Shown in pieces: positions 42,515-51,299 of a stretch of DNA of 64,000 nucleotides; within the stretch, counting starts at the first letter, position 1, and each line of letters begins with the position of its first letter. The translations under genes were made by a program, and so were the position numbers. The stretch lies in NCBI RefSeq assembly GCF_039541115.1, contig NZ_BAABFP010000005.1, positions 728,447 through 792,446 on the forward strand, given 5' to 3'. The notes beneath the pieces are model-generated. The model saw only the letters and a program-made list of their open reading frames with translations, had not been told where the DNA came from and did not search any database. The DNA comes from Angustibacter luteus (lineage in GTDB: Bacteria; Actinomycetota; Actinomycetes; Actinomycetales; Angustibacteraceae).

Positions 42515-43441
42515 TCAGCCCTTCACCGCGCCGGAGACCAGCCCCGAGGCCATCCGTCCCTGGACGAACAGGAAGAACACGATGACCGGGATCGTCATCA
42601 GCGTCGAGCCGGCCATGATCGCCCCCCAGTCGGTGCCGCTGTTGACCTGGCGGAAGGAGCGCAGCCACACCGGCAGCGTGAGGTGGTCCGGGCGGTTCAT
42701 CAGCACCAGGGCCAGGACGAACTCGTTCCACGCCTGGATGAACGCGAACACGCCCGTCGCGACGAGGCCCGGCCCGATCAGCGGCAGCGTGATGGAACGG
42801 AACGAGCGCAGCCGCGAGCAGCCGTCGATCATGGCGGCCTCCTCCAGCTCGACCGGGATGCCTGCCACGAAGCCTCGCAGGGTCCAGATGGTGAAGGGAA
42901 GGACCGCCGCCACGTAGACGGCGGACAGGCCAAGCACCGTGTTCGTCAGGTGCCAGCCGTCGAGCAGGCGGAAGAGCGAGATGATCATCGCCTCGCCGGG
43001 CAGCATCTGGATGGCGATGATCAGGAAGATGAAGCCACGCCGGCCGAGGAACGTGAACCGGGTGATGGCCAGCGCGGCGAGCAGTCCGATCACCAGGGCC
43101 ACGGCCACCGCGACGGTCGTCACCGACAGGCTCACCCGCAGGGCGTCCAGGAACGGGAACTGGGTGTCGCGCTTGAGCACCGTGCGGAAGTTGTCCAGCG
43201 TCGGCGAGATCGGGGCGAACGTCGGGTCGACGCTGCGGATCTTGCGGTTGGGCAGCAGGGCCGTGCTGACCATCCAGTACACCGGGAAGACCGAGACGAC
43301 GAAGACCACGAGACCGGCCACCGTGAACAGCACCCGCTGCACACGCTTGCGGGTCCGGCCCCGACCAGCGGCCACCGAGCGCTGCGAGGCGCGGGCGACA
43401 CCCTCCAGCGGGCTCGCCGGGAAGTCGAGCGCGGCACTCAT
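42515..43441 (-). CDS. Sugar ABC transporter permease (MalG/NgcG type)
   Basis: One of two membrane subunits of a carbohydrate importer. The 308-aa protein has a cytoplasmic N-terminus rich in Arg (RTRKRVQRVL) and six transmembrane helices. Its EAA loop, EAAMIDGCSRLRSFRSITLPLIGP (here in parts EAAMIDGCSR and SFRSITLPLIGP), docks the ATPase. The order and sizes match NgcFG/DasBC-like chitobiose or GlcNAc transporters of Streptomyces. ATG 43441 overlaps the stop of the partner permease by four bases. No ATPase gene lies in the operon; actinomycetes use a shared MsiK-type ATPase for such transporters. Confidence 0.92.
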   Translation of the reverse strand: MSAALDFPASPLEGVARASQRSVAAGRGRTRKRVQRVLFTVAGLVVFVVSVFPVYWMVSTALLPNRKIRSVDPTFAPISPTLDNFRTVLKRDTQFPFLDALRVSLSVTTVAVAVALVIGLLAALAITRFTFLGRRGFIFLIIAIQMLPGEAMIISLFRLLDGWHLTNTVLGLSAVYVAAVLPFTIWTLRGFVAGIPVELEEAAMIDGCSRLRSFRSITLPLIGPGLVATGVFAFIQAWNEFVLALVLMNRPDHLTLPVWLRSFRQVNSGTDWGAIMAGSTLMTIPVIVFFLFVQGRMASGLVSGAVKG

Positions 43442-44349
43442 GACACGTCCTCCTGGATGACCTGTCGCACGTAGACGAACGAGACGGCCAGCATGATGAC
43501 CACGAGGATCACGGCGATGGCGCTGCCGGTGTCGAACCGGCCCTGCGCGACACCGAGCTGGTAGATGTACACGCCGATCGTGCTGGTCTTGGCCGTGATG
43601 CCGCCGGCGTCCTGCAGGGCGAAGATCTGGGTGAAGACCCGTAGGTCCCAGATCACCGACAGCATCGTCAGCAGCATGATGACGGGGCGCAGCAGCGGGT
43701 AGGTGATGAGCCGGAAGCGCTGGAACGCCGAGGCGCCGTCTAGCTCAGCGGCCTCGATCAGCTCCTCGGGCACCTGGGTCAGACCCGCGTAGAGCGTGAA
43801 GGCCACGAACGGGATCGACTGCCAGGTGATGACCACCGTGGCCACGAAGAAGAAGGAGATGGGCTGGATCAGCCACGAGTGGCCGAGCATGTTCATCCCG
43901 GCGGCGCTGAGCAGCCAGTTCAGGACGCCGTACTGGGTGTCGAACATCCAGCCCCAGATGACGATCGCCGTCAGGGCGGGCATGGCCCAGGCCAGCAGCA
44001 GACCGACCGTGACGGTGAGCCGCATGAACTTGCCGAGCTTGGTGAGCAGCAGGGCGACCAGCATGCCCAGTGCCATCGTGATCGCCACGTTGACCACGCA
44101 GAACACGGCGCTGCGGGCCAGGACCGTCCAGAAGGTGGGGTCCGTCAGCACCGCGCGGTAGTTGGCGAGCCCCACGAACTCCGGTGGGGCGCCGAACACC
44201 TGCGCCCGTCCGTACTTTTGCGTCGACATCACCAGCAGCCGCACCAGCGGGTAGCCGGTGAGGACGACCAGCAGGACGAAGGTCGGCGCGAGGAACAGGT
44301 AGGGCAAGGGTGAACGGCGCTTGATGCGAGCTGCGACGGCGCCGCTCAC
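43438..44349 (-). CDS. Sugar ABC transporter permease (MalF/NgcF type)
   Basis: The other membrane subunit, 303 aa, with six transmembrane helices and the EAA loop EAAELDGASAFQRFRL. The N-terminus, RIKRRSPLPYLFLAPTFVLL, is typical of MalF-like proteins without the long periplasmic loop of E. coli MalF. GTG 44349 is preferred because GGGAGG lies five nt upstream. In-frame starts at 44397 and 44400 would add a charged stretch with no ribosome-binding site. It lies 108 bp downstream of the binding-protein gene, and the space could hold an attenuating hairpin, though none is striking. It overlaps its partner permease gene by four bases. Confidence 0.92.
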   Translation of the reverse strand: MSGAVAARIKRRSPLPYLFLAPTFVLLVVLTGYPLVRLLVMSTQKYGRAQVFGAPPEFVGLANYRAVLTDPTFWTVLARSAVFCVVNVAITMALGMLVALLLTKLGKFMRLTVTVGLLLAWAMPALTAIVIWGWMFDTQYGVLNWLLSAAGMNMLGHSWLIQPISFFFVATVVITWQSIPFVAFTLYAGLTQVPEELIEAAELDGASAFQRFRLITYPLLRPVIMLLTMLSVIWDLRVFTQIFALQDAGGITAKTSTIGVYIYQLGVAQGRFDTGSAIAVILVVIMLAVSFVYVRQVIQEDVS

Positions 44350-44457
44350 CCTTGCCTCCCTGGTGCGATGGATGGTGTCTCCTCGGTCGGAGCCCATCAT
44401 CGCGAAGGGCTCGTGCTGTTCAGGTCGTGCTGTTCAGGTGGAGCTGCCGGACGACGG

Positions 44458-45732
44458 TCAGCGGTTCAGCGCCGCCGTGATCTTGGCGTCCGCCGCGGTC
44501 GCCAGCTGCTGCACGTCGCCACCCTTGGCGATCTGGACGAACAGGTCCTCGAGGATCTTGTCGGACTCGACGTTCGCCCAGCCCGGAGCGGCCGGGGTGC
44601 TCTTGGTGTTGCTGGCGGCCTGGCCGATGGCCTTGGCGACGTCGTCCGTGCCCAGGGCGGGGAACAGCGACTTCTTGGCCGGGATCAGGCCGGCCTTGGC
44701 CATCTCGGTCTGGTAGCCGTCGCTCAGCAGCACCTTCATCAGGCCGTAGGCCAGGTCCTGGTGCTTGGACTTCGCGGCGATCGCGATGTTCGAGCCACCG
44801 AGGAAGACCGGAGCGGTCTGACCGGCACTGGCACCCGGGAGCGCGAAGACGCCCAGGTTCGCCTCGGCCTTGGGGCAGCCGGCCTTCGGGTCCAGGATCG
44901 AGCCCTTGACCCAGCCCGGCGCGGACAGCATGCCGATCTGGTTGGCGCAGTAAGGAACCTGCGGGTCCGTCTCGTTGCCGTCCTTGGCCGCACCGGACGC
45001 GTTCGCCATGACCTGCTGGACCTGCTTGAGGCCGGCCACGGACTCCGGCGTGGACAGGGAGCCCTGCCACTTGCCGTCCTTCTGCACGGCGAGGTCGCCG
45101 CCCGCGGACCAGATGTAGGGCAGCGCGTTGCGCCAGTCCTGACCCGGGAAGTAGATGCCCGAGAACGGCTTCTTCGTGCTCTGGGCCTTGAGCTTGGTGC
45201 CGGCCGCGATGTAGTCGTTCAGCGTGGTGGGCACCTCGAGGCCGGCCTTCTTCAGCAGGTCCTTGCGGTAGAACACCAGGCGCGAGCCGGCGTAGTAGGG
45301 CGCGGCGTAGAGCTTGCCGTCGTAGCTGCCCGCGTCGACGAAGCCCGAGAGCAGGTCGTCGCCGCCGAGCTCGGCCTTCTTGTCACTGATGTCCTTGAAG
45401 GCGCCGGCCGACGTGAACGCGACCGCCTGGGTGTTGCCGACCTCGACGACGTCCGGGCTGTCGCTGCCCGACAGCGAGGTGGTCAGCTTGTCGACGAGAC
45501 CGTCCCAGACCTGCTGCTCGATGACGAGCTCGGCCTTGGGGTTCTCCTTCTCGAACGTGGCCTTGGCGTAGTCCCGAGCCGCCTGGGGCGTGTCGGTACC
45601 GACGAGCCAGAGCCGGACCTTCGTCTTGCCTCCCGCGGTGGCCGCGTCGTCGGACGAGTCCGTCGAGCTGCCACAGGCGGTCAGGGCCACCGCCGCAGCC
45701 AGAACGACTGCGGCAGACCGGATGTGCTTCAC
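44458..45732 (-). CDS. Sugar ABC transporter substrate-binding lipoprotein
   Basis: The extracellular, lipid-anchored receptor of the importer. The 424-aa protein has a signal sequence with lipobox ALTAC, Cys20 being the lipidation site, then an Asp/Ser/Thr-rich linker. The mature part is a family 1 (MalE-like) solute-binding protein: VRLWLVGTDTPQAARDYAK, PDVVEVGNTQAVAF, YAAPYYAGSRLVFYRKDLLKKAG and the hinge near GGDLAVQKDGKWQG. GTG 45732 has AGGAGG seven nt upstream. It follows the ROK repressor gene by 88 bp and has no operator of its own that I can see, so it may be read from the repressor's promoter. The ligand is probably GlcNAc or chitobiose, inferred from the operon. Confidence 0.92.
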   Translation of the reverse strand: MKHIRSAAVVLAAAVALTACGSSTDSSDDAATAGGKTKVRLWLVGTDTPQAARDYAKATFEKENPKAELVIEQQVWDGLVDKLTTSLSGSDSPDVVEVGNTQAVAFTSAGAFKDISDKKAELGGDDLLSGFVDAGSYDGKLYAAPYYAGSRLVFYRKDLLKKAGLEVPTTLNDYIAAGTKLKAQSTKKPFSGIYFPGQDWRNALPYIWSAGGDLAVQKDGKWQGSLSTPESVAGLKQVQQVMANASGAAKDGNETDPQVPYCANQIGMLSAPGWVKGSILDPKAGCPKAEANLGVFALPGASAGQTAPVFLGGSNIAIAAKSKHQDLAYGLMKVLLSDGYQTEMAKAGLIPAKKSLFPALGTDDVAKAIGQAASNTKSTPAAPGWANVESDKILEDLFVQIAKGGDVQQLATAADAKITAALNR

Positions 45733-45820
45733 GTGGATCCTCCTGCACTGATGTGAGCGAACGCCGGACGGCGATCGCCTGGGCACTGCTGGCGCCTTAC
45801 CTGGTGGTGCACAGCGCGGG

Positions 45821-46966
45821 TCAGGAAACCCCGAGCTGACCGGACAACACGAGAACCGCGGCACCGGTGAGGACGACGTCCTCGCCGAGCGCGGGGAGAC
45901 GGAGGTCGACGTCCTCGCCGACCACGGGCATGCACCGGCGTCGCAGGACGCCGAGCGCGGTGTCGAGCAGCGGGCCGCCGAGGAGCTCGGCCGGACCACT
46001 GAGCACGACCTCGCGCAGATCGAGGGCGCTGATGATCGGGGCGATGGTCGTCCCGAGGTACCGACCGGCGCGGGTCAGCACCTTGCGCGCGGCCGCGTCG
46101 TCCAGGCCCTCGAGCGCGTGCCGCAGGGCGGGGGCGGACAGGATCGTCTCGAGGCAGCCCGTGCGCCCGCAGGCGCACTGCTCGCCGCGCTCGTCGATGG
46201 TCATGTGGCCGATCTCGCCGGCCGCCAGGTGCTGACCGGCGAGCAGCATCCCCTCGATGAGCAGGCCGGCGCCGACACCCTTGCCGACCCGGACCAGCAT
46301 CAGGCCGTGCTCCCCGGCGTCCCCGAAGGTGAACTCCCCCAACGCCGCGGTGTTCGCGTCGTTCGCCACGTGCACGGGCAGGTTCAGGGCGTTTCCCAGG
46401 ACCTGTGCGAGCGGCAGCGCCGTCCAGCCGAGGTTGGGTGCCTGCAGGACGACGCCGTCCTCGTCGACCAGGCCGGGGGTGGCGACGCCGACCCCGAGCA
46501 GGGGACGGTCCGTCAGCGCGAGCAGGTCGCGGCACAGGTCCACGACCAGCGCGACGGCGGCGTCGCCGGTACGGCCCTCCAGGGCCACGTCCCGACGCTC
46601 CAGGATGGCGCCGCTGAGATCCACCACCGCTCCGCAGAGCCGATCCTCGTCGGACAGGTCGACGGCCAGGATGTGGTTCGCCTCGCTGCGCAGCCCCACG
46701 AGGGTGGCCGGCTTGCCGACCCGGCTTCCCGGCTTCGCCCCGAGCTCGCTGAGCAGCCCGTCGGACATGAGCTCGGAGACCAGGTCGCTGATCGTGACCC
46801 GGGTCAGCCCCGTCTCACGGCTGAGGTCGGCCCGCGAGGACGGCCCGGCGTGGAACAGCGACTGCAGGACCAGCGACCGGTTGTGACTGCGGGCGTGCTC
46901 GGGCAGCACCTTCGCCGTCGGGCGCAGGTTCCGGCGCAGTCCGGACCGCGTGCTGGGGAGCGTCAC
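45821..46966 (-). CDS. ROK-family transcriptional repressor (NagC type)
   Basis: A 381-aa regulator. An N-terminal winged helix, with recognition region SSRADLSRETGLTRVTISDL, is at about residues 40-75. It is followed by a ROK domain with VGKGVGAGLLIEG and the zinc motif CACGRTGCLE. Unlike the kinase in this operon it has the DNA-binding part and lacks a clear ATP loop, so it senses rather than phosphorylates sugar, as NagC does GlcNAc-6-phosphate. GTG 46966 directly follows TTGACA-18-TTTACT, giving a leaderless transcript. An inverted repeat (GTTAG at 46971 to CTAAC at 47013) overlaps that promoter, suggesting autorepression and control of the operon. Confidence 0.9.
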   Translation of the reverse strand: MTLPSTRSGLRRNLRPTAKVLPEHARSHNRSLVLQSLFHAGPSSRADLSRETGLTRVTISDLVSELMSDGLLSELGAKPGSRVGKPATLVGLRSEANHILAVDLSDEDRLCGAVVDLSGAILERRDVALEGRTGDAAVALVVDLCRDLLALTDRPLLGVGVATPGLVDEDGVVLQAPNLGWTALPLAQVLGNALNLPVHVANDANTAALGEFTFGDAGEHGLMLVRVGKGVGAGLLIEGMLLAGQHLAAGEIGHMTIDERGEQCACGRTGCLETILSAPALRHALEGLDDAAARKVLTRAGRYLGTTIAPIISALDLREVVLSGPAELLGGPLLDTALGVLRRRCMPVVGEDVDLRLPALGEDVVLTGAAVLVLSGQLGVS

Positions 46967-46970
46967 GGGG

Positions 46971-47013
46971 GTTAGTAAAGACTCCTCGCAAATAATCTGT
47001 CAAGGGGTCTAAC
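46971..47013 (-). promoter_or_regulatory. Promoter and operator of the ROK repressor/GlcNAc operon
   Basis: On the minus strand TTGACA (46998-47003) is followed after 18 bp by TTTACT (46974-46979), which ends 7 nt before GTG 46966. The element is embedded in an AT-rich island. The ends form an interrupted inverted repeat, GTTAG (46971-46975) and CTAAC (47009-47013), with further partial symmetry (AGACTCC against GGGGTCT). ROK repressors commonly bind such AT-rich dyads. Confidence 0.6.
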
Positions 47014-47025
47014 AAATTCTGTGGA

Positions 47026-49527
47026 TCACGAGAGGGACACGTTCCGCAGAGTGACCACGGCGGTGCCCGCCTCGTCGGACGCCGCGAGGTCGACGTCCGC
47101 CTCGATGCTCCAGTCGTGGTCCCCCGCCGGGTCGTCCAGGACCTGCCGGACCCGCCAGGTCGCCGACGTCTTCTCGACCTGGAGCAGCTGCGGACCGCGC
47201 GCGTCGGGCCCGGTGCCGATGTCGTCATGGTCGTCGAAGTACGGGTCGAGGGCCGCGCGCCAGCGCTCGGCGTCCCAGCCGGCCCCCTCGTCGAGGGCGC
47301 CCAGGTCGCCCCAGCGGCGCAGGGCAGCCAGCTCGACCCGCCGGAAGAGCGCGTTGCGCACCAGCACCGTGAAGGCTCGGGTGTTGGCGGTCAGCGGTCG
47401 GGGCGCGGCGTCCACCTGGGCCGGCGCGTCCGGGCGGTTCGGGTCGACGAGCTGCTCCCACTCGTCGAGCAGGCTCGAGTCGGTCTGCCGGACGATCTCG
47501 CCCAGCCACTCGGTCAGGTCGACGATCGCCTCGCTGCGCATGGCCTCGGGCACGGTGCGGCGCAACGCCTTGTAGGCGTCGGCCAGGTAGCGCAGCACCA
47601 GCCCCTCGGACCGGGACAGGCCGTAGAGGTTGATCAGCTCGCCGAAGCCGAGGGCGCGCTCGTGCATGTCCCGGACGACGGACTTCGGGGACAGCTCGTA
47701 GTCCGCGACCCACGGGTGCCCGGCGCTGTACGTCGCGAACGCGTGCTCCAGGAGCTCGGCGAGCGGCTTGGGCCAGGTGACCTCCTCCAGGAGGTCCATC
47801 CGCTCCTCGTACTCGATGCCGTCGGCCTTCATCTGGGCGACGGCCTCGCCGCGAGCCTGGAACTGCTGCGCGAGCAGGACCTGCCGCGGGTCGTCCAGCG
47901 TCGCCTCCAGCACCGAGAGCACATCGAGCGCGTACGTCGGCGCCTCGACGTCCAGCAGCTCCAAGGCGGCCAGGGCGAAGGTGGACAACGGCTGGTTGAG
48001 GGCGAAGTCGACCTGCAGGTCGACGGTCAGGCGGGCCCGTCGCCCGGTCTCGTCCGGCTGCGCGAGCTGCTCCACCACCCCCGCCGCCAGCAGCGCCCGG
48101 TAGATCGCCACGGTCTGCCGCACGTGCCGCAGCTGCTGCGGGCCGGCCTCGTGGTTGTCCCGCAGCAGGTGCCGGAAGTGCGACAGGGTGTCCCCCGGGC
48201 GGCTGATCACGTTCAGGACCAACGAGTGCGTGATCCGCAGCCGGCTCTTCAGCGGCTCCGGCTCGGCCTCCACCAGGCGCTCGAACGTCTCCTGCGACCA
48301 GGTGACCTGGCCCTCCGGTGCCTTCTTGCGCTGCACCTTGCGGCGCTTCTTCGGGTCGTCGCCCGCCTTGGCCAGGGCGCGCTCGTTCTCGATGACGTGC
48401 TCGGGTGCCTCGACGATCACGTACCCGCTGGTGTCGTAGCCGGCCCGGCCGGCGCGGCCGGCGATCTGGTGGAACTCGCGGGCGTTCAACCGGCGCTGGC
48501 GGTGACCGTCGTACTTCGTCAGGCCGGTCAGGACCACCGTCCGGATCGGCACGTTGATGCCGACGCCCAACGTGTCCGTACCGCAGATGACCTTGAGCAG
48601 ACCCGCCTGGGCGAGCTGCTCGACGAGCCGGCGGTACCGCGGCAGCATCCCGGCGTGGTGAACCCCGATCCCGTGCCGCACCAGCCGCGACAGCGTCTTG
48701 CCGAAGCCGGAGGTGAACCGGAACGCCCCGATGTGCGCGGCGATCGCGTCCTTCTGCTCACGGGTCGCCACGTTGGTGCTCATCAGCGCCTGCGCCCGCT
48801 CCAGCGCGGCAGCCTGGGTGAAGTGCACGACGTAGACCGGGCTCTGCCGGGTGGTCAGCAGCTCGTCCAGGGTCTCGTGCAGGGGCGTCAGGACGTAGCT
48901 GTGGCTGAGTGGGACCGGGCGCTCGGTGCCCGACACCACGGACGTCGCCAGGCCGGTCCGGCGGGTCAGGTCGCCGGCAAAGAACGTGACGTCGCCCAAG
49001 GTCGCCGACATGAGCACGAACTGCACCTGCGGGAGCTCGATGATCGGCACCTGCCAGGCCCAGCCGCGCTGCGGGTCGCCGTAGAAGTGGAACTCGTCCA
49101 TCACGACCTGGCCGATGTTCGCGTACTCGCCCTCGCGCAGCGCGAGGTTGGCGAGCACCTCGGCGGTGCAGGCGATGATGGGAGCGCCGGCGTTGACGGC
49201 TGCGTCACCGGTCACCATGCCCACGTTGGCGGAGCCGAACTGCTGGCACAGGGCGAAGAACTTCTCGCTGACCAGCGCCTTGATGGGCGCCGTGTAGTAG
49301 CTGCGCCGACCGGTGGCCAGCGCCGCGAAGTGCGCGCCCGTAGCCACCAGCGACTTCCCGGAGCCGGTCGGGGTCGACAGGATCACGTGGCTGCCGCTGA
49401 GGATCTCGATCAGGGCCTCGTCCTGCGCCGGGTACAGCTCGATCCCTTGCTCCGACGTCCAGGTGGTGAAGGCGTCGTAGAGGGAGTCGGCGTCGGGCGC
49501 CTCGGGAACCAGGTCGGTGAGCAGCAT
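47026..49527 (-). CDS. DEAD/DEAH-box helicase with DUF3516
   Basis: An 833-aa superfamily 2 helicase, Ski2-like. Walker A is LSTPTGSGKS near residue 53, motif II is VVMDEFHFYGD (DEFH) near 142, motif III is LMSATLGD and motif VI is QIAGRAGRAGYD. The C-terminal 300 residues (ALEATLDDPRQVLLAQQFQ, SEGLVLRYLADAYKALRRTVPE, ELAALRRWGDLG) match DUF3516, which is fused to this helicase type across actinomycetes. It probably acts on RNA or on branched DNA; the exact role is unknown. ATG 49527 has a GGGGGA stretch upstream. It reads toward the ROK promoter, with only 12 bp between its stop and the operator region. Confidence 0.92.
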   Translation of the reverse strand: MLLTDLVPEAPDADSLYDAFTTWTSEQGIELYPAQDEALIEILSGSHVILSTPTGSGKSLVATGAHFAALATGRRSYYTAPIKALVSEKFFALCQQFGSANVGMVTGDAAVNAGAPIIACTAEVLANLALREGEYANIGQVVMDEFHFYGDPQRGWAWQVPIIELPQVQFVLMSATLGDVTFFAGDLTRRTGLATSVVSGTERPVPLSHSYVLTPLHETLDELLTTRQSPVYVVHFTQAAALERAQALMSTNVATREQKDAIAAHIGAFRFTSGFGKTLSRLVRHGIGVHHAGMLPRYRRLVEQLAQAGLLKVICGTDTLGVGINVPIRTVVLTGLTKYDGHRQRRLNAREFHQIAGRAGRAGYDTSGYVIVEAPEHVIENERALAKAGDDPKKRRKVQRKKAPEGQVTWSQETFERLVEAEPEPLKSRLRITHSLVLNVISRPGDTLSHFRHLLRDNHEAGPQQLRHVRQTVAIYRALLAAGVVEQLAQPDETGRRARLTVDLQVDFALNQPLSTFALAALELLDVEAPTYALDVLSVLEATLDDPRQVLLAQQFQARGEAVAQMKADGIEYEERMDLLEEVTWPKPLAELLEHAFATYSAGHPWVADYELSPKSVVRDMHERALGFGELINLYGLSRSEGLVLRYLADAYKALRRTVPEAMRSEAIVDLTEWLGEIVRQTDSSLLDEWEQLVDPNRPDAPAQVDAAPRPLTANTRAFTVLVRNALFRRVELAALRRWGDLGALDEGAGWDAERWRAALDPYFDDHDDIGTGPDARGPQLLQVEKTSATWRVRQVLDDPAGDHDWSIEADVDLAASDEAGTAVVTLRNVSLS

Positions 49528-49710
49528 CGGTCCCCCATCGTGCCCGGTCCGCGAGCGGGAGTATTCGGCGGGCGGCCGGTCGCCCTAGTCTGACCCGCAC
49601 GGGTGACGTTTCGGCCATTCGTGGGACAACGGTCAAGTTCGGGTCACCGCTGGACGACGGACCGTCAGGATCTCGGCTCGCGACCGCGGCCGTGCGAGGG
49701 GTGGACACCC

Positions 49711-51285
49711 GTGACCGACGACGTCGTGCTCGAGCTTGACCAGAACCCGGTGGGCCGGCGTGCCCTGCTGCTCGCGGTCGCCGGTGCCGGCGCCGCGGCG
49801 AGCGCGGTCGGCACCCTAGCCACCGCCGCACCGGCCCAGGCCGCGCCGCCGACCACCGGTAGCTACTACGTGAACCGGACCCAGGCCACCCTGCTCGCCC
49901 AGCGGACCACCGGGGGTGCGACACCAGCCCTGGTCGCGTCGATCACCCGGCTGGGCGCCGCGAAGTGGCTCGACTACCAGCTCAACCCCGCGCGGCTCAA
50001 CGACGCCACGTTCGAGCGCATCGCGACCCGGTTCGCCAAGCAGTCCATGCCGATCTGGCAGGTCCGCAGCCTGCTGGAGGAGGGCGGCCTCAAGGGCTGG
50101 GAGCACAAGTTCCAGATCCAGTGCGAGCACGTGGCCCGGCTGTGCTGGTCCTCGCGCCAGCTGCAGGCGGTGATGACGGACTTCTGGACCAACCACCTCA
50201 ACGTGGCCGTCATGTCCGACGGGGTCGACGAGTCCCGGGCCCACTACCAGTACACGATCCGCACCAAGGCCCTCGGCAAGTACTCCGACCTGCTGCTGGC
50301 GGCGAGCCAGCACCCCGCCATGCTCACGTTCTTGGACAACCGGTCCAGCCGGAAGGCGCACCCCAACGAGAACCAGGGCCGTGAGCTGCTCGAGTTGCAC
50401 ACGCTCGGCGTCGGGAACTACACCGAGACCGACGTCCTGAACAGCACCCGGGTGCTCACCGGGCTCAGCGTGGAGAACGAGTCCGGCGAGTTCGAGTACA
50501 AGCCCTGGTACCACTGGACCGGGGCGGTCAAGGTCCTCGGCTGGAAGAGCGTGAACAACAGCCGCCCGGCCGGGCTGGCCGTGGCCCGGTCGATGCTCAC
50601 CTACCTCGCGCACCACCCGGCGACCGCGCGCCGGGTGTGCACGAAGCTGGCCCAGTACTTCGTCGCCGAGACCCCGCCGCCGGCGCTGGTCTCACGCATG
50701 GTGACCACCTACCTCAAGAACGACACGGCCATCGCCCCGGTGCTGCGGATGATGTTCCTGTCCGCGGAGTTCCGGGCCAGCTGGGGCGCGGTCACCCGGC
50801 GCCCGCTGGAGGCCACCGTCGCCAACGTGCGCAGCCTCGGTCTCGGCATCGACGCCACCGGCTACGAGGGCGTGAAGGCGCTGGTCTACGCGATGGGCGA
50901 GGCCGGGCAGTCGCCGATGAACTGGCCGACGCCGGACGGCTATCCGCTGGCCTCGGCCGCCTGGGGCTCGACCTCGGCAACGCTCGAGCGCTGGAACTTC
51001 ACCAGGTCGCTGACCGCCGGCTGGTGGCCGACGACCCTGACGCGGCCGAACCTGCTGACCTTCGTGCACCCGGCGGCGCTGCCCACGACCCACGGCCCCC
51101 TGGTGGACGCCGTGGCCACGAAGCTGTTCGGCCGGACGCTGGCCGCCGCGGACCGCACGGCCGTGCTCACCTTCCTCGGGGTCACCGCGACCAGCCCGCT
51201 GCGGGCGGACTCCGCCGCCGTCACCTGGCGCCTGGCCGAGTGGGTCAGCCTGCTCCTCGACTCCCCGTACCAGCTCTACCGATGA
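49711..51285 (+). CDS. DUF1800 family protein with Tat signal
   Basis: A 524-aa exported protein. The N-terminus NPVGRRALLLAVAGAGAA is a twin-arginine-type signal with a cleavage region near APAQAAPP. The mature part is DUF1800 (about residues 55-524): TLLAQRTTGGATPALVASI, MTDFWTNHLNVAV, NENQGRELLELHTLGVGNYTE, and VLRMMFLSAEFR. The family is paired with DUF1501 proteins in many bacteria, and the pair here overlaps or nearly touches. The function is unknown; the Tat route implies folding or cofactor loading before export. GTG 49711 follows a GAGGGGTGG stretch; a frame open to 49603 reaches close to a TAGTCT -10 (49587-49592), so the leader is about 110 nt. Confidence 0.88.
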   Translation: MTDDVVLELDQNPVGRRALLLAVAGAGAAASAVGTLATAAPAQAAPPTTGSYYVNRTQATLLAQRTTGGATPALVASITRLGAAKWLDYQLNPARLNDATFERIATRFAKQSMPIWQVRSLLEEGGLKGWEHKFQIQCEHVARLCWSSRQLQAVMTDFWTNHLNVAVMSDGVDESRAHYQYTIRTKALGKYSDLLLAASQHPAMLTFLDNRSSRKAHPNENQGRELLELHTLGVGNYTETDVLNSTRVLTGLSVENESGEFEYKPWYHWTGAVKVLGWKSVNNSRPAGLAVARSMLTYLAHHPATARRVCTKLAQYFVAETPPPALVSRMVTTYLKNDTAIAPVLRMMFLSAEFRASWGAVTRRPLEATVANVRSLGLGIDATGYEGVKALVYAMGEAGQSPMNWPTPDGYPLASAAWGSTSATLERWNFTRSLTAGWWPTTLTRPNLLTFVHPAALPTTHGPLVDAVATKLFGRTLAAADRTAVLTFLGVTATSPLRADSAAVTWRLAEWVSLLLDSPYQLYR

Positions 51286-51299
51286 CCACGAGGGACGCC

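Noticed and set aside
42515-45732. A missing ATPase hidden in the ABC transporter operon
   Set aside because: No Walker A or LSGGQ motif is present in any frame of this part; the shared-ATPase model explains its absence.
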